A stretch of DNA of 64,000 nt, from assembly GCA_934667625.1 (NCBI GenBank), contig CAKUMH010000007.1, positions 1-64,000 of the forward strand. Direction: 5' to 3'. Within the stretch, counting starts at the first letter, position 1. Each line of letters opens with the position of its first letter. Positions 56,041-64,000 of the stretch are shown here, piece after piece. The notes beneath the pieces are model-generated. The model did no database searches and was not told where the DNA came from. It saw only the letters and a list, made by a program, of their open reading frames with translations. Made by a program: the position numbers and the translations under genes. The DNA is from an uncultured Elusimicrobiales bacterium (GTDB lineage Bacteria; Elusimicrobiota; Elusimicrobia; Elusimicrobiales; Elusimicrobiaceae).

Positions 56041-58551
56041 ATGAGCGAAGAAATGAACAACCAGCCGCAAGCCCAAAACACGAATGTGGACTTGTTTGGC
56101 AACATTCAACAGCGTGATATTGCGGGCGAAATGCGCTCGTACTATATTGATTACGCCATGAGCGTTATTGTAGGCCGCGCCTTGCCGGACGTGCGTGACG
56201 GGTTAAAACCCGTTCACCGCCGCGTGCTTTATTCTATGAACGAAATGGGCTTAAAATATAACAAGGCTTACAAAAAATCCGCCCGTGTTGTGGGTGATGT
56301 GCTCGGTAAATACCACCCGCACGGCGACACCGCTGTGTATGATACGCTCGTGCGTATGGTGCAGGATTTTTCTTTACGCAAACCTTTGATTGACGGCCAG
56401 GGCAACTTCGGCTCTATTGACGGCGACTCTGCCGCCGCCATGCGTTATACGGAGTGCCGCCTGCAGCGCATTTCCGAAGAAATGCTGGGCGATTTGGACA
56501 AAGATACCGTCAAAATGATTCCCAACTATGACGGCTCTTTGATGGAACCTTCTGTGCTTCCGGCCAAACTGCCAGCGCTGCTGGTTAACGGTTCCTCCGG
56601 TATTGCCGTGGGTATGGCCACCAACATTCCTACCCACAACTTGGGCGAAGTGTGCGACGGTATTATTGCCTACATCCAAAACCCCGATATTTCCACCAAG
56701 GAAATGATGAAAATTATCAAGGGGCCGGACTTCCCCACGGGCGCCATTATCCGCGGGACCAAGGGCATTTACGAATACTTTGAAACGGGTCACGGCAGCG
56801 TAAAAGTGCAAGCCACAACCGAAATTGAAGAGCGCAAAAACGGCCGCGAAGCGATTATCGTCACCGCTATTCCGTACCAGGTAAACAAAACCGCGCTGAT
56901 TGAAAGTATCGTGGGTTTGGTGCGCGATAAAAAGATTACGGATATTGCCGATATCCGCGACGAGTCGGACAGACGCGGGATGCGTCTGGTGATTGAAGTA
57001 AAACGTGACGGCAACGCACAGGTAGTCTTGAACCACCTCTTTAAACATACCCAGCTGCAAACCTCTTTTCCGGTTAACATGCTGGCGATTGTGGACGGCC
57101 GCCCGCGTGTGCTGTCTTTGAAAGAAGTGATGAAGGCGTATGTAAAACACCGCCAAGAGGTCATCACCAACCGCACTAAATTTGATTTAAACAAAGCGCA
57201 AAAACGCGAACATATCTTAAACGGGTTGCTCGTGGCCATTGCCAATATGGACGAAGTAGTAGCCATTATCCGCAAAGCCAAAGACCCGACCGAGGCCAAA
57301 TTTACCTTGATGCAGCGCTTTACGCTCTCTGAGGTACAGGCCCAGGCCATTTTGGATATGCGGTTGCATCAGTTGACGCAATTGTCAGCCTTGGCTATTG
57401 AGAACGAACGGAAAGACCTGTTAAAGCTCATTGCCGAACTGCAGGATATTTTGGCCAATCCGCAGAAGATTTTGGATATTATCGTGAGCGAACTGACCGA
57501 TCTCAAAAAGACCTACAACGACCCGCGCCGCACCCAAATCGGCCCGGATATGACGGACTTCTCTATGGAGGACTTTATTGAGAAGGAAGACGTGGTCATC
57601 ACGATTTCCAACGATGGCTATGCCAAACGTATTCCGCTTTCCACCTACAAGAGCCAAAACCGTGGAGGAAAGGGTATCATCGGCAGCAAAACCAAGGAAG
57701 AAGACTTTATGGAGCATCTCTTCATTACGTCGTCCCACGCGACCATTTTGATGTTCACCAACCGCGGCCGTGTGTTTGCCTTGCGTGCCTTTGAAATTCC
57801 CGAAGGGAACCGCATGTCTAAGGGAAAGGCGATTGTGAACCTCCTGCAGCTGACGGGCGAGGAAAAAGTAACCTCCGCAGTAGCTATTGAAGAGTTCAAA
57901 CCTGAACATTGCGATAATACGTACCTGACCATGTGCACCCGCTTGGGTACCATTAAACGTGTGCAGTTAAGCGAGTTCTCCAACATTCGCCGCTCGGGCA
58001 TTATTGCCATTAGCTTGGATGAGGGGGATGTGTTGGTGGGCGTGCAGATTACGCACGGCAAGTCCGACATTATCATCGCCACCAAGAACGGCAAGTCCAT
58101 CCGCTTTGACGAAAACCAAGTCCGCTGTATGGGCAGACAAGCCCACGGTGTGCGCGCCATTAACTTGGGCGCCGGTGACGTGGTGGTAGGCATGGAACAC
58201 GCTCCGACTGATGAACCGCAGCCGGATGTGCTGTCCGTATGCGAGAACGGCTTTGGTAAACGCACGGAATTTAGCGAATACAAACGCCAAAACCGCGGCG
58301 GCATGGGTGTGATTACCATTAAAACCAGCGCGCGAAACGGCTCTGTCGTAGGCATTAAGTTGGTGGATGAGAGCAAGGACCTTATGATTGTGACCGAAAA
58401 GGGCATGACCATCCGCGTCCGCTGCGCCGACATCCGCTCTGTCAGCCGCAACGCACAAGGCGTAACCTTGGCCAAGCTGGACGAAGGCGACAAAATCGCC
58501 CGTATCGCCCCAGTGGTTAAGGCAGAAGAAGAGCAAACGGACGAAAAGTAA
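56041..58551 (+). CDS. gyrA: DNA gyrase subunit A
   Basis: 836 residues. The breakage-reunion domain has DYAMSVIVGRALPDVRDGLK (~37-56), the QRDR region KSARVVGDVLGKYHPHGDTA (~80-99) and the catalytic Tyr in MRYTECRLQRISEEML (~138-153). The C-terminal beta-pinwheel carries six blades and the gyrase box QNRGGKGIIGSKTKEED (~540). SD AACAGGAG precedes the ATG. It is gyrase rather than topoisomerase IV because of the box and the adjacent gyrB. Confidence 0.97.
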   Translation: MSEEMNNQPQAQNTNVDLFGNIQQRDIAGEMRSYYIDYAMSVIVGRALPDVRDGLKPVHRRVLYSMNEMGLKYNKAYKKSARVVGDVLGKYHPHGDTAVYDTLVRMVQDFSLRKPLIDGQGNFGSIDGDSAAAMRYTECRLQRISEEMLGDLDKDTVKMIPNYDGSLMEPSVLPAKLPALLVNGSSGIAVGMATNIPTHNLGEVCDGIIAYIQNPDISTKEMMKIIKGPDFPTGAIIRGTKGIYEYFETGHGSVKVQATTEIEERKNGREAIIVTAIPYQVNKTALIESIVGLVRDKKITDIADIRDESDRRGMRLVIEVKRDGNAQVVLNHLFKHTQLQTSFPVNMLAIVDGRPRVLSLKEVMKAYVKHRQEVITNRTKFDLNKAQKREHILNGLLVAIANMDEVVAIIRKAKDPTEAKFTLMQRFTLSEVQAQAILDMRLHQLTQLSALAIENERKDLLKLIAELQDILANPQKILDIIVSELTDLKKTYNDPRRTQIGPDMTDFSMEDFIEKEDVVITISNDGYAKRIPLSTYKSQNRGGKGIIGSKTKEEDFMEHLFITSSHATILMFTNRGRVFALRAFEIPEGNRMSKGKAIVNLLQLTGEEKVTSAVAIEEFKPEHCDNTYLTMCTRLGTIKRVQLSEFSNIRRSGIIAISLDEGDVLVGVQITHGKSDIIIATKNGKSIRFDENQVRCMGRQAHGVRAINLGAGDVVVGMEHAPTDEPQPDVLSVCENGFGKRTEFSEYKRQNRGGMGVITIKTSARNGSVVGIKLVDESKDLMIVTEKGMTIRVRCADIRSVSRNAQGVTLAKLDEGDKIARIAPVVKAEEEQTDEK

Positions 58552-58577
58552 TCCGCTTGTATGATAGTTGTTTTTAG

Positions 58578-58603
58578 CCCCCGTGTATAGGATGACACGG
58601 GGG
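58578..58603 (+). terminator. terminator of dnaA-gyrA region
   Basis: CCCCCGTGT (58578-58586) and ACACGGGGG (58595-58603) with an 8-nt loop, followed by TTTTTAT; 26 nt after the gyrA stop. Confidence 0.88.
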
Positions 58604-58686
58604 TTTTTATGTGTCCAACTCATTCAAATAAAACAGTTTACATTTGCTTGCGAAAGTGGTATAAACGATAATAGGGGAAATCTACT

Positions 58687-60150
58687 ATGAGGACAAATCC
58701 GCACATTTTGGAAATAAACACGCGTTCCTGGCTTAAACGCTTGGAAACGCAGTATGGACGCCCCGTCACGCTGGCGACGGTTCCGGATGAGTTTTGGGAC
58801 AAAGTCAAAAAAGCGGGGTTTGACGCCATATGGTTTATGGGGGTATGGAAGCAAAGTCCTGCCGCGGCACAGATTGCGCGGGCCAATCAGGATATTCAAA
58901 ACCAAGTCCGCGCCATTAAACCCGATTTTAAGCCGGAGGATATCACGGCTTCGCCTTATGCCATATATGCATACGAGGTGGATGACTCGTTGGGTGGTAA
59001 TGCCGCACTGGCAGCCTTACGCGCCAAGCTAAACGGCATGGGAATAGGTGTCTTGCTGGATTTTGTGGGCAACCACGCCGCCATAGATAATCCGGCCGTT
59101 ACCGAGCACCCGGAGCTGTTTATCAACACAGGCACACAGGAACCGGCGGTGCATAAAGATTGGTTCTTCAAAAATCCGAACGGGGTGTATGTGGCACACG
59201 GGCGCGACCCGTATTTTGCCCCTTGGACGGATACGGCGCAATTTAACTATTTTAACCCCAAAACACGTGAGTTTATGCTGGCGAATTTGGCGCGCGTAGC
59301 CGATATGTGCGACGGAGTCCGCTGTGATATGGCCATGCTGGCGCTCAATAAGGTGCACCGCGATACCTGGTGGGAGTTTATTGGCGGAGAACTGCCCAAG
59401 GAGGAATTTTGGCGCCAAGCCTTAGATACCGTGCGCGAAACGCATCCGGAATTTGTGTTTATTGCGGAAGTGTATTGGGGATTGGAGTGGGAAATCCAGG
59501 AAATGGGGTTTGATTATACCTACGATAAAGTGCTCTACGACCGCCTGCGTTTCTCCAATGCCGAAAACATTAAAGGGCACTTGGGTGCGGAACATTTGTT
59601 TCAGATGCGCTCTATCCGCTTTACGGCCAACCACGATGAAGAGGAAAGCCTTAAGGCTTTTGGAAAGGAAAAATCCCTGGCGGCCAGCACCATTATCGCC
59701 ACGCTGCCCGGTGCCAGGATGTTCCAGCTCTTTCAAATTTTAGGTCGTCCGGCCCGTATGCCGATTCAGTACATAAACGACGATTTTACAGAGGATTCGC
59801 AAGTAAAGGAATACTATTTAAAATTGTTGCAAATTGCGTCTGATCCGGCTTTCCACGGCGGCCAATGGACGTTGCGCGACGTGGCACCTTGTGAAATGGG
59901 CAACGAATCTTACCGCAATATTTTAACTTGGCAGTGGAAACAGATGAATACGGGTAAGATGGTTATCATCAATTACAGTGATGCTCCGGCTAAGGGCCGC
60001 CTGTCCATGAAGGGCGCTTATGGCGAACAAGCCCAAGTGGTGGAGGAACTGACCGGGCAGAAACTGGCTGTTACGCCGGAAGTGGTATCCCAAGGGTATT
60101 TGTTGGACCTAAAACCCTATGAATGCCGTATTTTTACGTATTCTGTATAA
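58687..60150 (+). CDS. GH13 alpha-amylase-family protein
   Basis: 487 residues without signal peptide, hence cytoplasmic. GH13 signatures: GIGVLLDFVGNHAAIDNPAV (region I, ~118-137), DGVRCDMAMLALNKV (region II with the nucleophile Asp, ~213-227), EFVFIAEVYWGLEWE (acid/base Glu, ~256-270) and RFTANHDEEES (region IV, ~316-326). A small C-terminal beta domain follows. The exact activity (amylase, glucanotransferase, phosphorylase-like) cannot be set from sequence. SD AGGGGA precedes the ATG. It is monocistronic between two terminators. Confidence 0.88.
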   Translation: MRTNPHILEINTRSWLKRLETQYGRPVTLATVPDEFWDKVKKAGFDAIWFMGVWKQSPAAAQIARANQDIQNQVRAIKPDFKPEDITASPYAIYAYEVDDSLGGNAALAALRAKLNGMGIGVLLDFVGNHAAIDNPAVTEHPELFINTGTQEPAVHKDWFFKNPNGVYVAHGRDPYFAPWTDTAQFNYFNPKTREFMLANLARVADMCDGVRCDMAMLALNKVHRDTWWEFIGGELPKEEFWRQALDTVRETHPEFVFIAEVYWGLEWEIQEMGFDYTYDKVLYDRLRFSNAENIKGHLGAEHLFQMRSIRFTANHDEEESLKAFGKEKSLAASTIIATLPGARMFQLFQILGRPARMPIQYINDDFTEDSQVKEYYLKLLQIASDPAFHGGQWTLRDVAPCEMGNESYRNILTWQWKQMNTGKMVIINYSDAPAKGRLSMKGAYGEQAQVVEELTGQKLAVTPEVVSQGYLLDLKPYECRIFTYSV

Positions 60151-60175
60151 AATTGCGTGAAAATGAGTCTTTTTT

Positions 60176-60203
60176 GCCCGCACTTATTGTATTTGGTGCG
60201 GGC
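60176..60203 (+). terminator. terminator of the GH13 gene
   Basis: GCCCGCAC (60176-60183) and GTGCGGGC (60196-60203), then TTTTTTA. Confidence 0.87.
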
Positions 60204-60318
60204 TTTTTTATTGTAAAATAACCCAAGATAAAACTGCCTTTTTTGCTTTAGATTTACTACAATAAAATAAAGCGGTGTTTTTCGTGCAAAAAAAGTAGCT
60301 TTTTGGACGAAAGTTTTT

Positions 60319-60324
60319 TATAAT
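60319..60324 (+). promoter_or_regulatory. -10 TATAAT of the atp operon
   Basis: Perfect TATAAT about 45 nt before the atpZ/I ATG at 60370. No clear -35 at the usual spacing (TTGGAC at 60303-60308 is too close). The region 60204-60318 holds no other recognised element. Confidence 0.45.
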
Positions 60325-60369
60325 ATATGTATAAACTTACCGCTCGGTAAAACCGGGAGGAAACAACCC

Positions 60370-60627
60370 ATGGCCATTGGTCCGTTTACCAAGAAGGATC
60401 ATGTAGAAATTACAACGTTGGGCCTGGAATTTGCCGTATCGGAAATTTTGGGTGCATACGCGGGCTATTGGCTGGACGGTAAACTGGGCACCAGCCCGTG
60501 GGGGTTGATTGCAGGAGTATGGGCCGGATTCGGCCTTGGATTTTACCAAATTTTACGAGCTGCCAAAGCCATGCAGGCCGAGGCCGACAAGTTGAAAAAG
60601 GCGGGTAAAAAAGATGGACGTAGCTGA
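60370..60627 (+). CDS. AtpZ/AtpI-like ATP synthase accessory protein
   Basis: 85 residues with two hydrophobic segments (~17-35, LGLEFAVSEILGAYAGYWLD; ~43-62, WGLIAGVWAGFGLGFYQILR) and a Lys-rich tail, the pattern of AtpZ/AtpI proteins with GxWLDxxxGTSPWG. These small proteins precede the a subunit in many atp operons and may help c-ring assembly or Mg2+ supply. SD GGGAGG precedes the ATG. The end overlaps atpB by 14 nt. Confidence 0.8.
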   Translation: MAIGPFTKKDHVEITTLGLEFAVSEILGAYAGYWLDGKLGTSPWGLIAGVWAGFGLGFYQILRAAKAMQAEADKLKKAGKKDGRS

Positions 60628-61375
60628 AATTATTTCTCATCACATTTTGGACCACGACTGGGGAATTTCCTGGGCCGGGGTTCGTCTTCCCATTACGACT
60701 CATTCTGTAACGTTGCTGACCATCAGCGTGCTCTTGCTGGGAACGCTGTACTGGATTTCGCTGGGCCGCCAAACCCGTTCCGGCCGCTTGCTGACCACCT
60801 TGGCCGAGTGGTATGTGTCTTTTATCCGGGACGGCATGGTGCTGCCCAATATGGGGCAGGAAGGCCGCGGCTTTTTGCCGTATTTTTGCACCTTGTTTTT
60901 ATTTGTGCTGTTTTGCGCGTTGGCCGGACTTGTGCCCGAGGTGAAGACGGCTACCTCCAACATTTCTGTCACCGCCGCGCTGGCGTTGTGCTCGGGCGGA
61001 CTTATCTTGTACAGCGGGCTTAAATTTCATGGTATTATCGGGTTTTTGAAGGGCTTTGTTCCTTCGGGTACACCGGGCTGGTTGGTGCCGCTTATCTTCC
61101 CGTTGGAAGTGGTCAGCTTGGTAATCAAGGTGTGTGTGTTGGCTATTCGTTTGTTTGCCAATATGCTGTCCGGCCACATGGTGCTGATTTGCCTGCTGCT
61201 CATTATTTTTATTGTAGGCAAAATGCACATAGCCGCCGGAGCGGGGGCTTTTTTGCCGGCGATGGTGCTGGAACTTTTTATGACGTTTTTGGAATTGTTA
61301 GTGGCGTTTTTGCAGGCGTATGTATTTACGTTACTAACCGCTATTTTTGCGGGCTCTGTCATTCATACGCATTGA
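60614..61375 (+). CDS. atpB: ATP synthase F0 subunit a
   Basis: 253 residues, five to six membrane helices. The proton half-channel helix with the essential Arg is visible as VCVLAIRLFANMLSGHMVLI (~174-193), and the last helix as LLVAFLQAYVFTLLTAIFAG (~228-247). The start at 60614 lies inside the preceding gene. Together with the c-ring it conducts ions. Confidence 0.95.
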   Translation: MDVAEIISHHILDHDWGISWAGVRLPITTHSVTLLTISVLLLGTLYWISLGRQTRSGRLLTTLAEWYVSFIRDGMVLPNMGQEGRGFLPYFCTLFLFVLFCALAGLVPEVKTATSNISVTAALALCSGGLILYSGLKFHGIIGFLKGFVPSGTPGWLVPLIFPLEVVSLVIKVCVLAIRLFANMLSGHMVLICLLLIIFIVGKMHIAAGAGAFLPAMVLELFMTFLELLVAFLQAYVFTLLTAIFAGSVIHTH

Positions 61376-61422
61376 TTTAAAAATCTAGTCAAAAGGGGCG
61401 TTGCCCCAAAGGAGAAAAGTAT

Positions 61423-61653
61423 ATGGAACTCGTAGCATTAAAATACATTGCCGCCGGTATCGGCGCGGGACTCACCGTCATTGGTGCGGGTCTTGGTTTG
61501 GGTAAAATCGGTACGGCCGCCTTGGAAGGCACCGCCCGCCAGCCCGAAGCCGGTTCTGACTTGCGCACCACGATGATCATCATCGCCGCGTTGTTGGAAG
61601 GCGCCGCCATGTTGGGCTTGGTTATCTGCTTGCTGACGATGGTCATGAAATAA
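61423..61653 (+). CDS. atpE: ATP synthase F0 subunit c
   Basis: 76 residues, two helices with the polar loop ARQPE (~38-42) and the ion-binding Glu in IIIAALLEGAAMLGL (~50-64). The Gln that helps bind Na+ in Ilyobacter-type c subunits is replaced by Leu (LGLGKIG against IGQGYAAG), and no ES/ET follows the Glu, so proton coupling is more likely. AAAGGAG lies upstream of the ATG. Confidence 0.95.
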   Translation: MELVALKYIAAGIGAGLTVIGAGLGLGKIGTAALEGTARQPEAGSDLRTTMIIIAALLEGAAMLGLVICLLTMVMK

Positions 61654-61670
61654 GCCGTCCGGAGTAGGAT

Positions 61671-62165
61671 ATGGAAGATTTATTGAAGCCGGACTACGGC
61701 GTGATGGCGCTGACCATTTGCAATTTTTTGCTCTTGGTATACTTGCTTAAAAAATTCGCGTGGAACCGCATTATCGGCGGATTGGAAGCGCGCGAGGCGC
61801 AAGTGAAGAGTGATAAAGAGCAAGCCGCTGCCGCACGTGTAGACGCGCAAAAATTAACACATGAGCTGGATGAAAAATTGTCCAAAATTTCGGAAGAAGC
61901 CGCTAAAAAAATGGCTGAAGCCGTAAAAATGGGCGAAAAACAGAAAGAACAGCTCCTGGCCGCGGCCCAAGAACAGGCCGAACGCCTTTTGGCGCAGGCA
62001 AAGGCGCAGATAGAAGCGGAAAAGAATAAAGCGCTGACGGATGTGCGCGGCGAAATTGCCCGCGTGAGTGTGCTGGCCGCTTCTAAGGTCATTGAGCAGC
62101 AGCTAAACGAATCCGCCGCCGATGAAGTAGTGGCGCGCGTATTGGAAGAAGTAAAGGCGAAATAA
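61671..62165 (+). CDS. atpF: ATP synthase F0 subunit b
   Basis: 164 residues. One N-terminal membrane helix (~8-28, LTICNFLLLVYLLKKFAWNR) and a long charged helix (~30-150) forming the peripheral stalk. SD GGAG lies upstream. It lies in the standard atpE-atpF-atpH order. A single b subunit gene is present. Confidence 0.94.
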   Translation: MEDLLKPDYGVMALTICNFLLLVYLLKKFAWNRIIGGLEAREAQVKSDKEQAAAARVDAQKLTHELDEKLSKISEEAAKKMAEAVKMGEKQKEQLLAAAQEQAERLLAQAKAQIEAEKNKALTDVRGEIARVSVLAASKVIEQQLNESAADEVVARVLEEVKAK

Positions 62166-62169
62166 CGCT

Positions 62170-62697
62170 ATGAACAGTTCTGAAAGAATTGCGGCCCAAC
62201 GCTATGCCGCAGCCTATAACGAGCTTAGCTCTTCTACGCAGGAAGCGGTGCGCCGCGCGGCCGATTTGCAGGCCGCCGCGCAGGCCTTAGCGGCGGTTCA
62301 AACCGTCATGCAAAGCCCGCGTGTTCCTACGGAAGAGAAGAAGAAAGCGGTTCGCGCGGCCTTGCAGGCCACCCCGCAGACCGCGGCTTTTGTGGAACTG
62401 CTGTTGGAGGCCAAACGCTACTCTCTGTTGAGAGCCATTACCCAAGAGGTGCAGCTCCTGGCCGAAGAGCGGCAGGGCATTGTGCGGGCTGAAGTGTTGT
62501 CCGCACGCGAATTGACGTCCGCACAAAAGCAGGAAACGGAGCAGGCTCTTTCGGCCCGCTATAATGCAAAGGTGGCGGTTTCTTTCGCTGTAAATCCGGC
62601 GCTTTTGGGGGGACTCAAAATTTGGTGCCGGGGAGAACTGATAGACGGCAGCCTGCAAGGGCGGCTCGCCAAATTGCAGGAAGAATTGACACATTAA
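62170..62697 (+). CDS. atpH: ATP synthase F1 subunit delta
   Basis: 175 residues. The N-terminal helical bundle (AAQRYAAAYNELSSSTQEAV) and the C-terminal signature VNPALLGGLKIWCRGELIDG (~145-164) match the delta (OSCP) family, which links F1 to the b stalk. It starts 4 nt after the atpF stop, 13 nt before atpA. Confidence 0.93.
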   Translation: MNSSERIAAQRYAAAYNELSSSTQEAVRRAADLQAAAQALAAVQTVMQSPRVPTEEKKKAVRAALQATPQTAAFVELLLEAKRYSLLRAITQEVQLLAEERQGIVRAEVLSARELTSAQKQETEQALSARYNAKVAVSFAVNPALLGGLKIWCRGELIDGSLQGRLAKLQEELTH

Positions 62698-62709
62698 TAC
62701 GGTAATTTT

Positions 62710-64000
62710 ATGGCAATTAGACCCGAAGAAATAACCAACATTATTAAAGAAAAAATTGAACACTTTGACGCTTCTGCCGATGTCAGCGAAGTGGGTACCG
62801 TCATCCAAGTGGGCGACGGTATTGCCCGCGTGCACGGCTTAAACAACGTAAAAGCGTCCGAGCTGGTTGATTTTGGAAACGGCGTCAAAGGGATGGCGCT
62901 TAACTTGGAATACGACAACGTCGGTTGCGTGTTGATGGGCCCGGACCATTTGGTTCATGAGGGAGATACCGTCAAACGCACGGGTGAAGTCATCAGCATT
63001 CCCGTCGGTGCGGATATGATTGGCCGGGTGGTGGACCCGCTTGGCAACGCGTTGGACGGAAAAGGTACGATTAAGACCGACAAAACCATGCCGCTGGATA
63101 TTGTGGCCCCCGGCATTATTGATCGCCAGCCCGTCAAACAGCCGCTCCAAACCGGTATCAAAGCGATTGACGCCATGGTGCCGATTGGCAAAGGCCAGCG
63201 CGAGCTGATCATCGGTGACCGCCAAACCGGTAAAACGGCTATTGCGGTGGATGCCATCATCAACCAAAAGAACATTCCCGCTGCTGAACGCTGCATCTGC
63301 ATTTATGTGGCCGTCGGCCAAAAGCAGAGCACCGTAGCGCAAGTGGTCAAAACATTAACTGATTTCGGCGCGATGGATTATACGATTGTGGTGTCCGCCA
63401 CGGCGTCCGATCCTGCGTCCTTATTGTACATTGCCCCGTACGCGGGCTGCGCCATTGGCGAGTATTTTATGTGGCAGGGCAAAGATGTGCTCATTGTGTA
63501 CGATGACTTGTCCAAACATGCCCAGGCGTACCGCCAGATGTCTTTGTTGTTGCGCCGTCCGCCAGGCCGTGAGGCTTACCCTGGCGACGTGTTCTACTTG
63601 CATTCCCGCTTGTTGGAACGTGCGTGCAAACTGTCCAAGGAAAACGGCGGCGGCTCCATTACCGCTTTGCCTATCATTGAAACGCAGGCTAACGACGTTT
63701 CTGCCTATATTCCGACGAACGTCATTTCTATTACGGACGGTCAAATTTACTTGGAAAGCAGCCTGTTCTTAAGCGGCATCAAACCGGCTATTAACGTAGG
63801 TTTGTCCGTTTCCCGCGTCGGCGGTTCGGCTCAGCGCAAAACCATGCGCAAGGTGGCCGGTACGCTGCGTATTGATTTGTCCCAGTATCAGGAACTGGAG
63901 GGTTTTGCCCAATTCGGTTCCGAGTTGGATAAAGAATCCCAGCGCCAAATCGCGCGCGGTAAACGCATGACGGAGCTGCTCAAGCAAGGGCAGTATTCGC
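62710..64000 (+). CDS. atpA: ATP synthase F1 subunit alpha, 3' end beyond window
   Basis: The first 430 residues are in the window; the gene runs off the right edge. MAIRPEEITNIIKEKIEHFD starts the N-terminal region; the P-loop GDRQTGKTAIAVDAI is at ~168-182 and the signature PTNVISITDGQIYLESSLFL at ~337-356. Alpha subunits form the non-catalytic part of the F1 hexamer. The start at ATG 62710 gives the usual family N-terminus. Confidence 0.96.
   Translation, partial: MAIRPEEITNIIKEKIEHFDASADVSEVGTVIQVGDGIARVHGLNNVKASELVDFGNGVKGMALNLEYDNVGCVLMGPDHLVHEGDTVKRTGEVISIPVGADMIGRVVDPLGNALDGKGTIKTDKTMPLDIVAPGIIDRQPVKQPLQTGIKAIDAMVPIGKGQRELIIGDRQTGKTAIAVDAIINQKNIPAAERCICIYVAVGQKQSTVAQVVKTLTDFGAMDYTIVVSATASDPASLLYIAPYAGCAIGEYFMWQGKDVLIVYDDLSKHAQAYRQMSLLLRRPPGREAYPGDVFYLHSRLLERACKLSKENGGGSITALPIIETQANDVSAYIPTNVISITDGQIYLESSLFLSGIKPAINVGLSVSRVGGSAQRKTMRKVAGTLRIDLSQYQELEGFAQFGSELDKESQRQIARGKRMTELLKQGQYS

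Noticed and set aside
56374..58598. Long minus-strand open frames opposite gyrA
   Set aside because: Shadows of gyrA, with no SD, promoter or family sequence.
1..64000. CRISPR arrays, insertion sequences, integrases, prophage genes
   Set aside because: None seen. The repeated elements are the pilin leaders, TPR units, parS sites and terminators described above, and no transposase, integrase or phage protein was recognised.

Overview
The window looks like a chromosomal segment of a Gram-negative, probably strictly anaerobic bacterium. Outer-membrane-type beta-barrel proteins, lipoproteins and KdsC (Kdo/LPS synthesis) point to two membranes. A superoxide reductase, flavodiiron protein, rubredoxin and thiol peroxidase cluster points to an anaerobe that meets oxygen. 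Two pilin-like genes with the GGFTLIELLVVVLIIGILAA leader type, a pyruvoyl arginine decarboxylase plus agmatinase pair, and the general gene content suggest a gut-type Elusimicrobiota (Elusimicrobium-like). That assignment rests on recognition, not on a search. No mobile element, CRISPR array, rRNA or prophage was seen.

Layout. 0-3 kb: an exported ankyrin-like protein, tRNA-Gly, an unknown membrane-anchored protein, a YjbQ-family protein and a thioesterase. 3-10.6 kb: pheST with a small coiled-coil gene, divergent from zapA-rarA-xseA-xseB-tlyA (cell division, replication repair, exonuclease VII, rRNA methylation). 10.6-15 kb: a pilin-like gene and the glmU-prs-rplY-pth operon. 15-20.7 kb: mtaB, rsmE, and the heat-shock operon hrcA-grpE-dnaK with CIRCE-like half-sites. 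20.8-25.6 kb: tatD and a lipoprotein gene, the infC-rpmI-rplT operon, and two tandem paralogues of an exported TPR-like protein. 25.7-34 kb: nusB-ligA, a second pilin-like gene, and a minus-strand operon M3 peptidase-coaW-squalene/phytoene synthase-TPR protein. 34-43 kb: arginine decarboxylase-agmatinase (putrescine), two beta-barrel proteins, a CsgG-like lipoprotein-small membrane protein-serS-TPR operon, kdsC, mgtC and a DegT aminotransferase.

43-58.6 kb is the replication-origin domain. parA and parB with parS sites, lepB, a glycosyltransferase and the oxygen-defence operon run leftward. dnaA-dnaN-dciA-gyrB-gyrA run rightward, with DnaA boxes at the dnaA start and between dnaA and dnaN. 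The transcription switch near 50.2-50.5 kb fits oriC. recF is not in its common place between dnaN and gyrB. After a GH13 enzyme the window ends inside an F-type ATP synthase operon (atpZ/I-B-E-F-H-A).

Cross-cutting signals. (1) At least ten first-in-transcript genes have a -10 hexamer ending 6-8 nt before the start codon and no Shine-Dalgarno, suggesting leaderless mRNAs; genes inside operons mostly have an SD. (2) Both pilin-like genes carry the same 5' leader: a 12-bp hairpin with a compensatory base-pair change, directly before the ribosome binding site. (3) Three exported-protein genes share direct repeats (ATAGGTCC/GGCCC type) just upstream of the promoter. (4) The two perfect CIRCE half-sites of hrcA flank a perfect consensus promoter rather than forming one 9-bp-spaced operator. 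(5) tpx has a PerR-like palindrome at its predicted transcription start.
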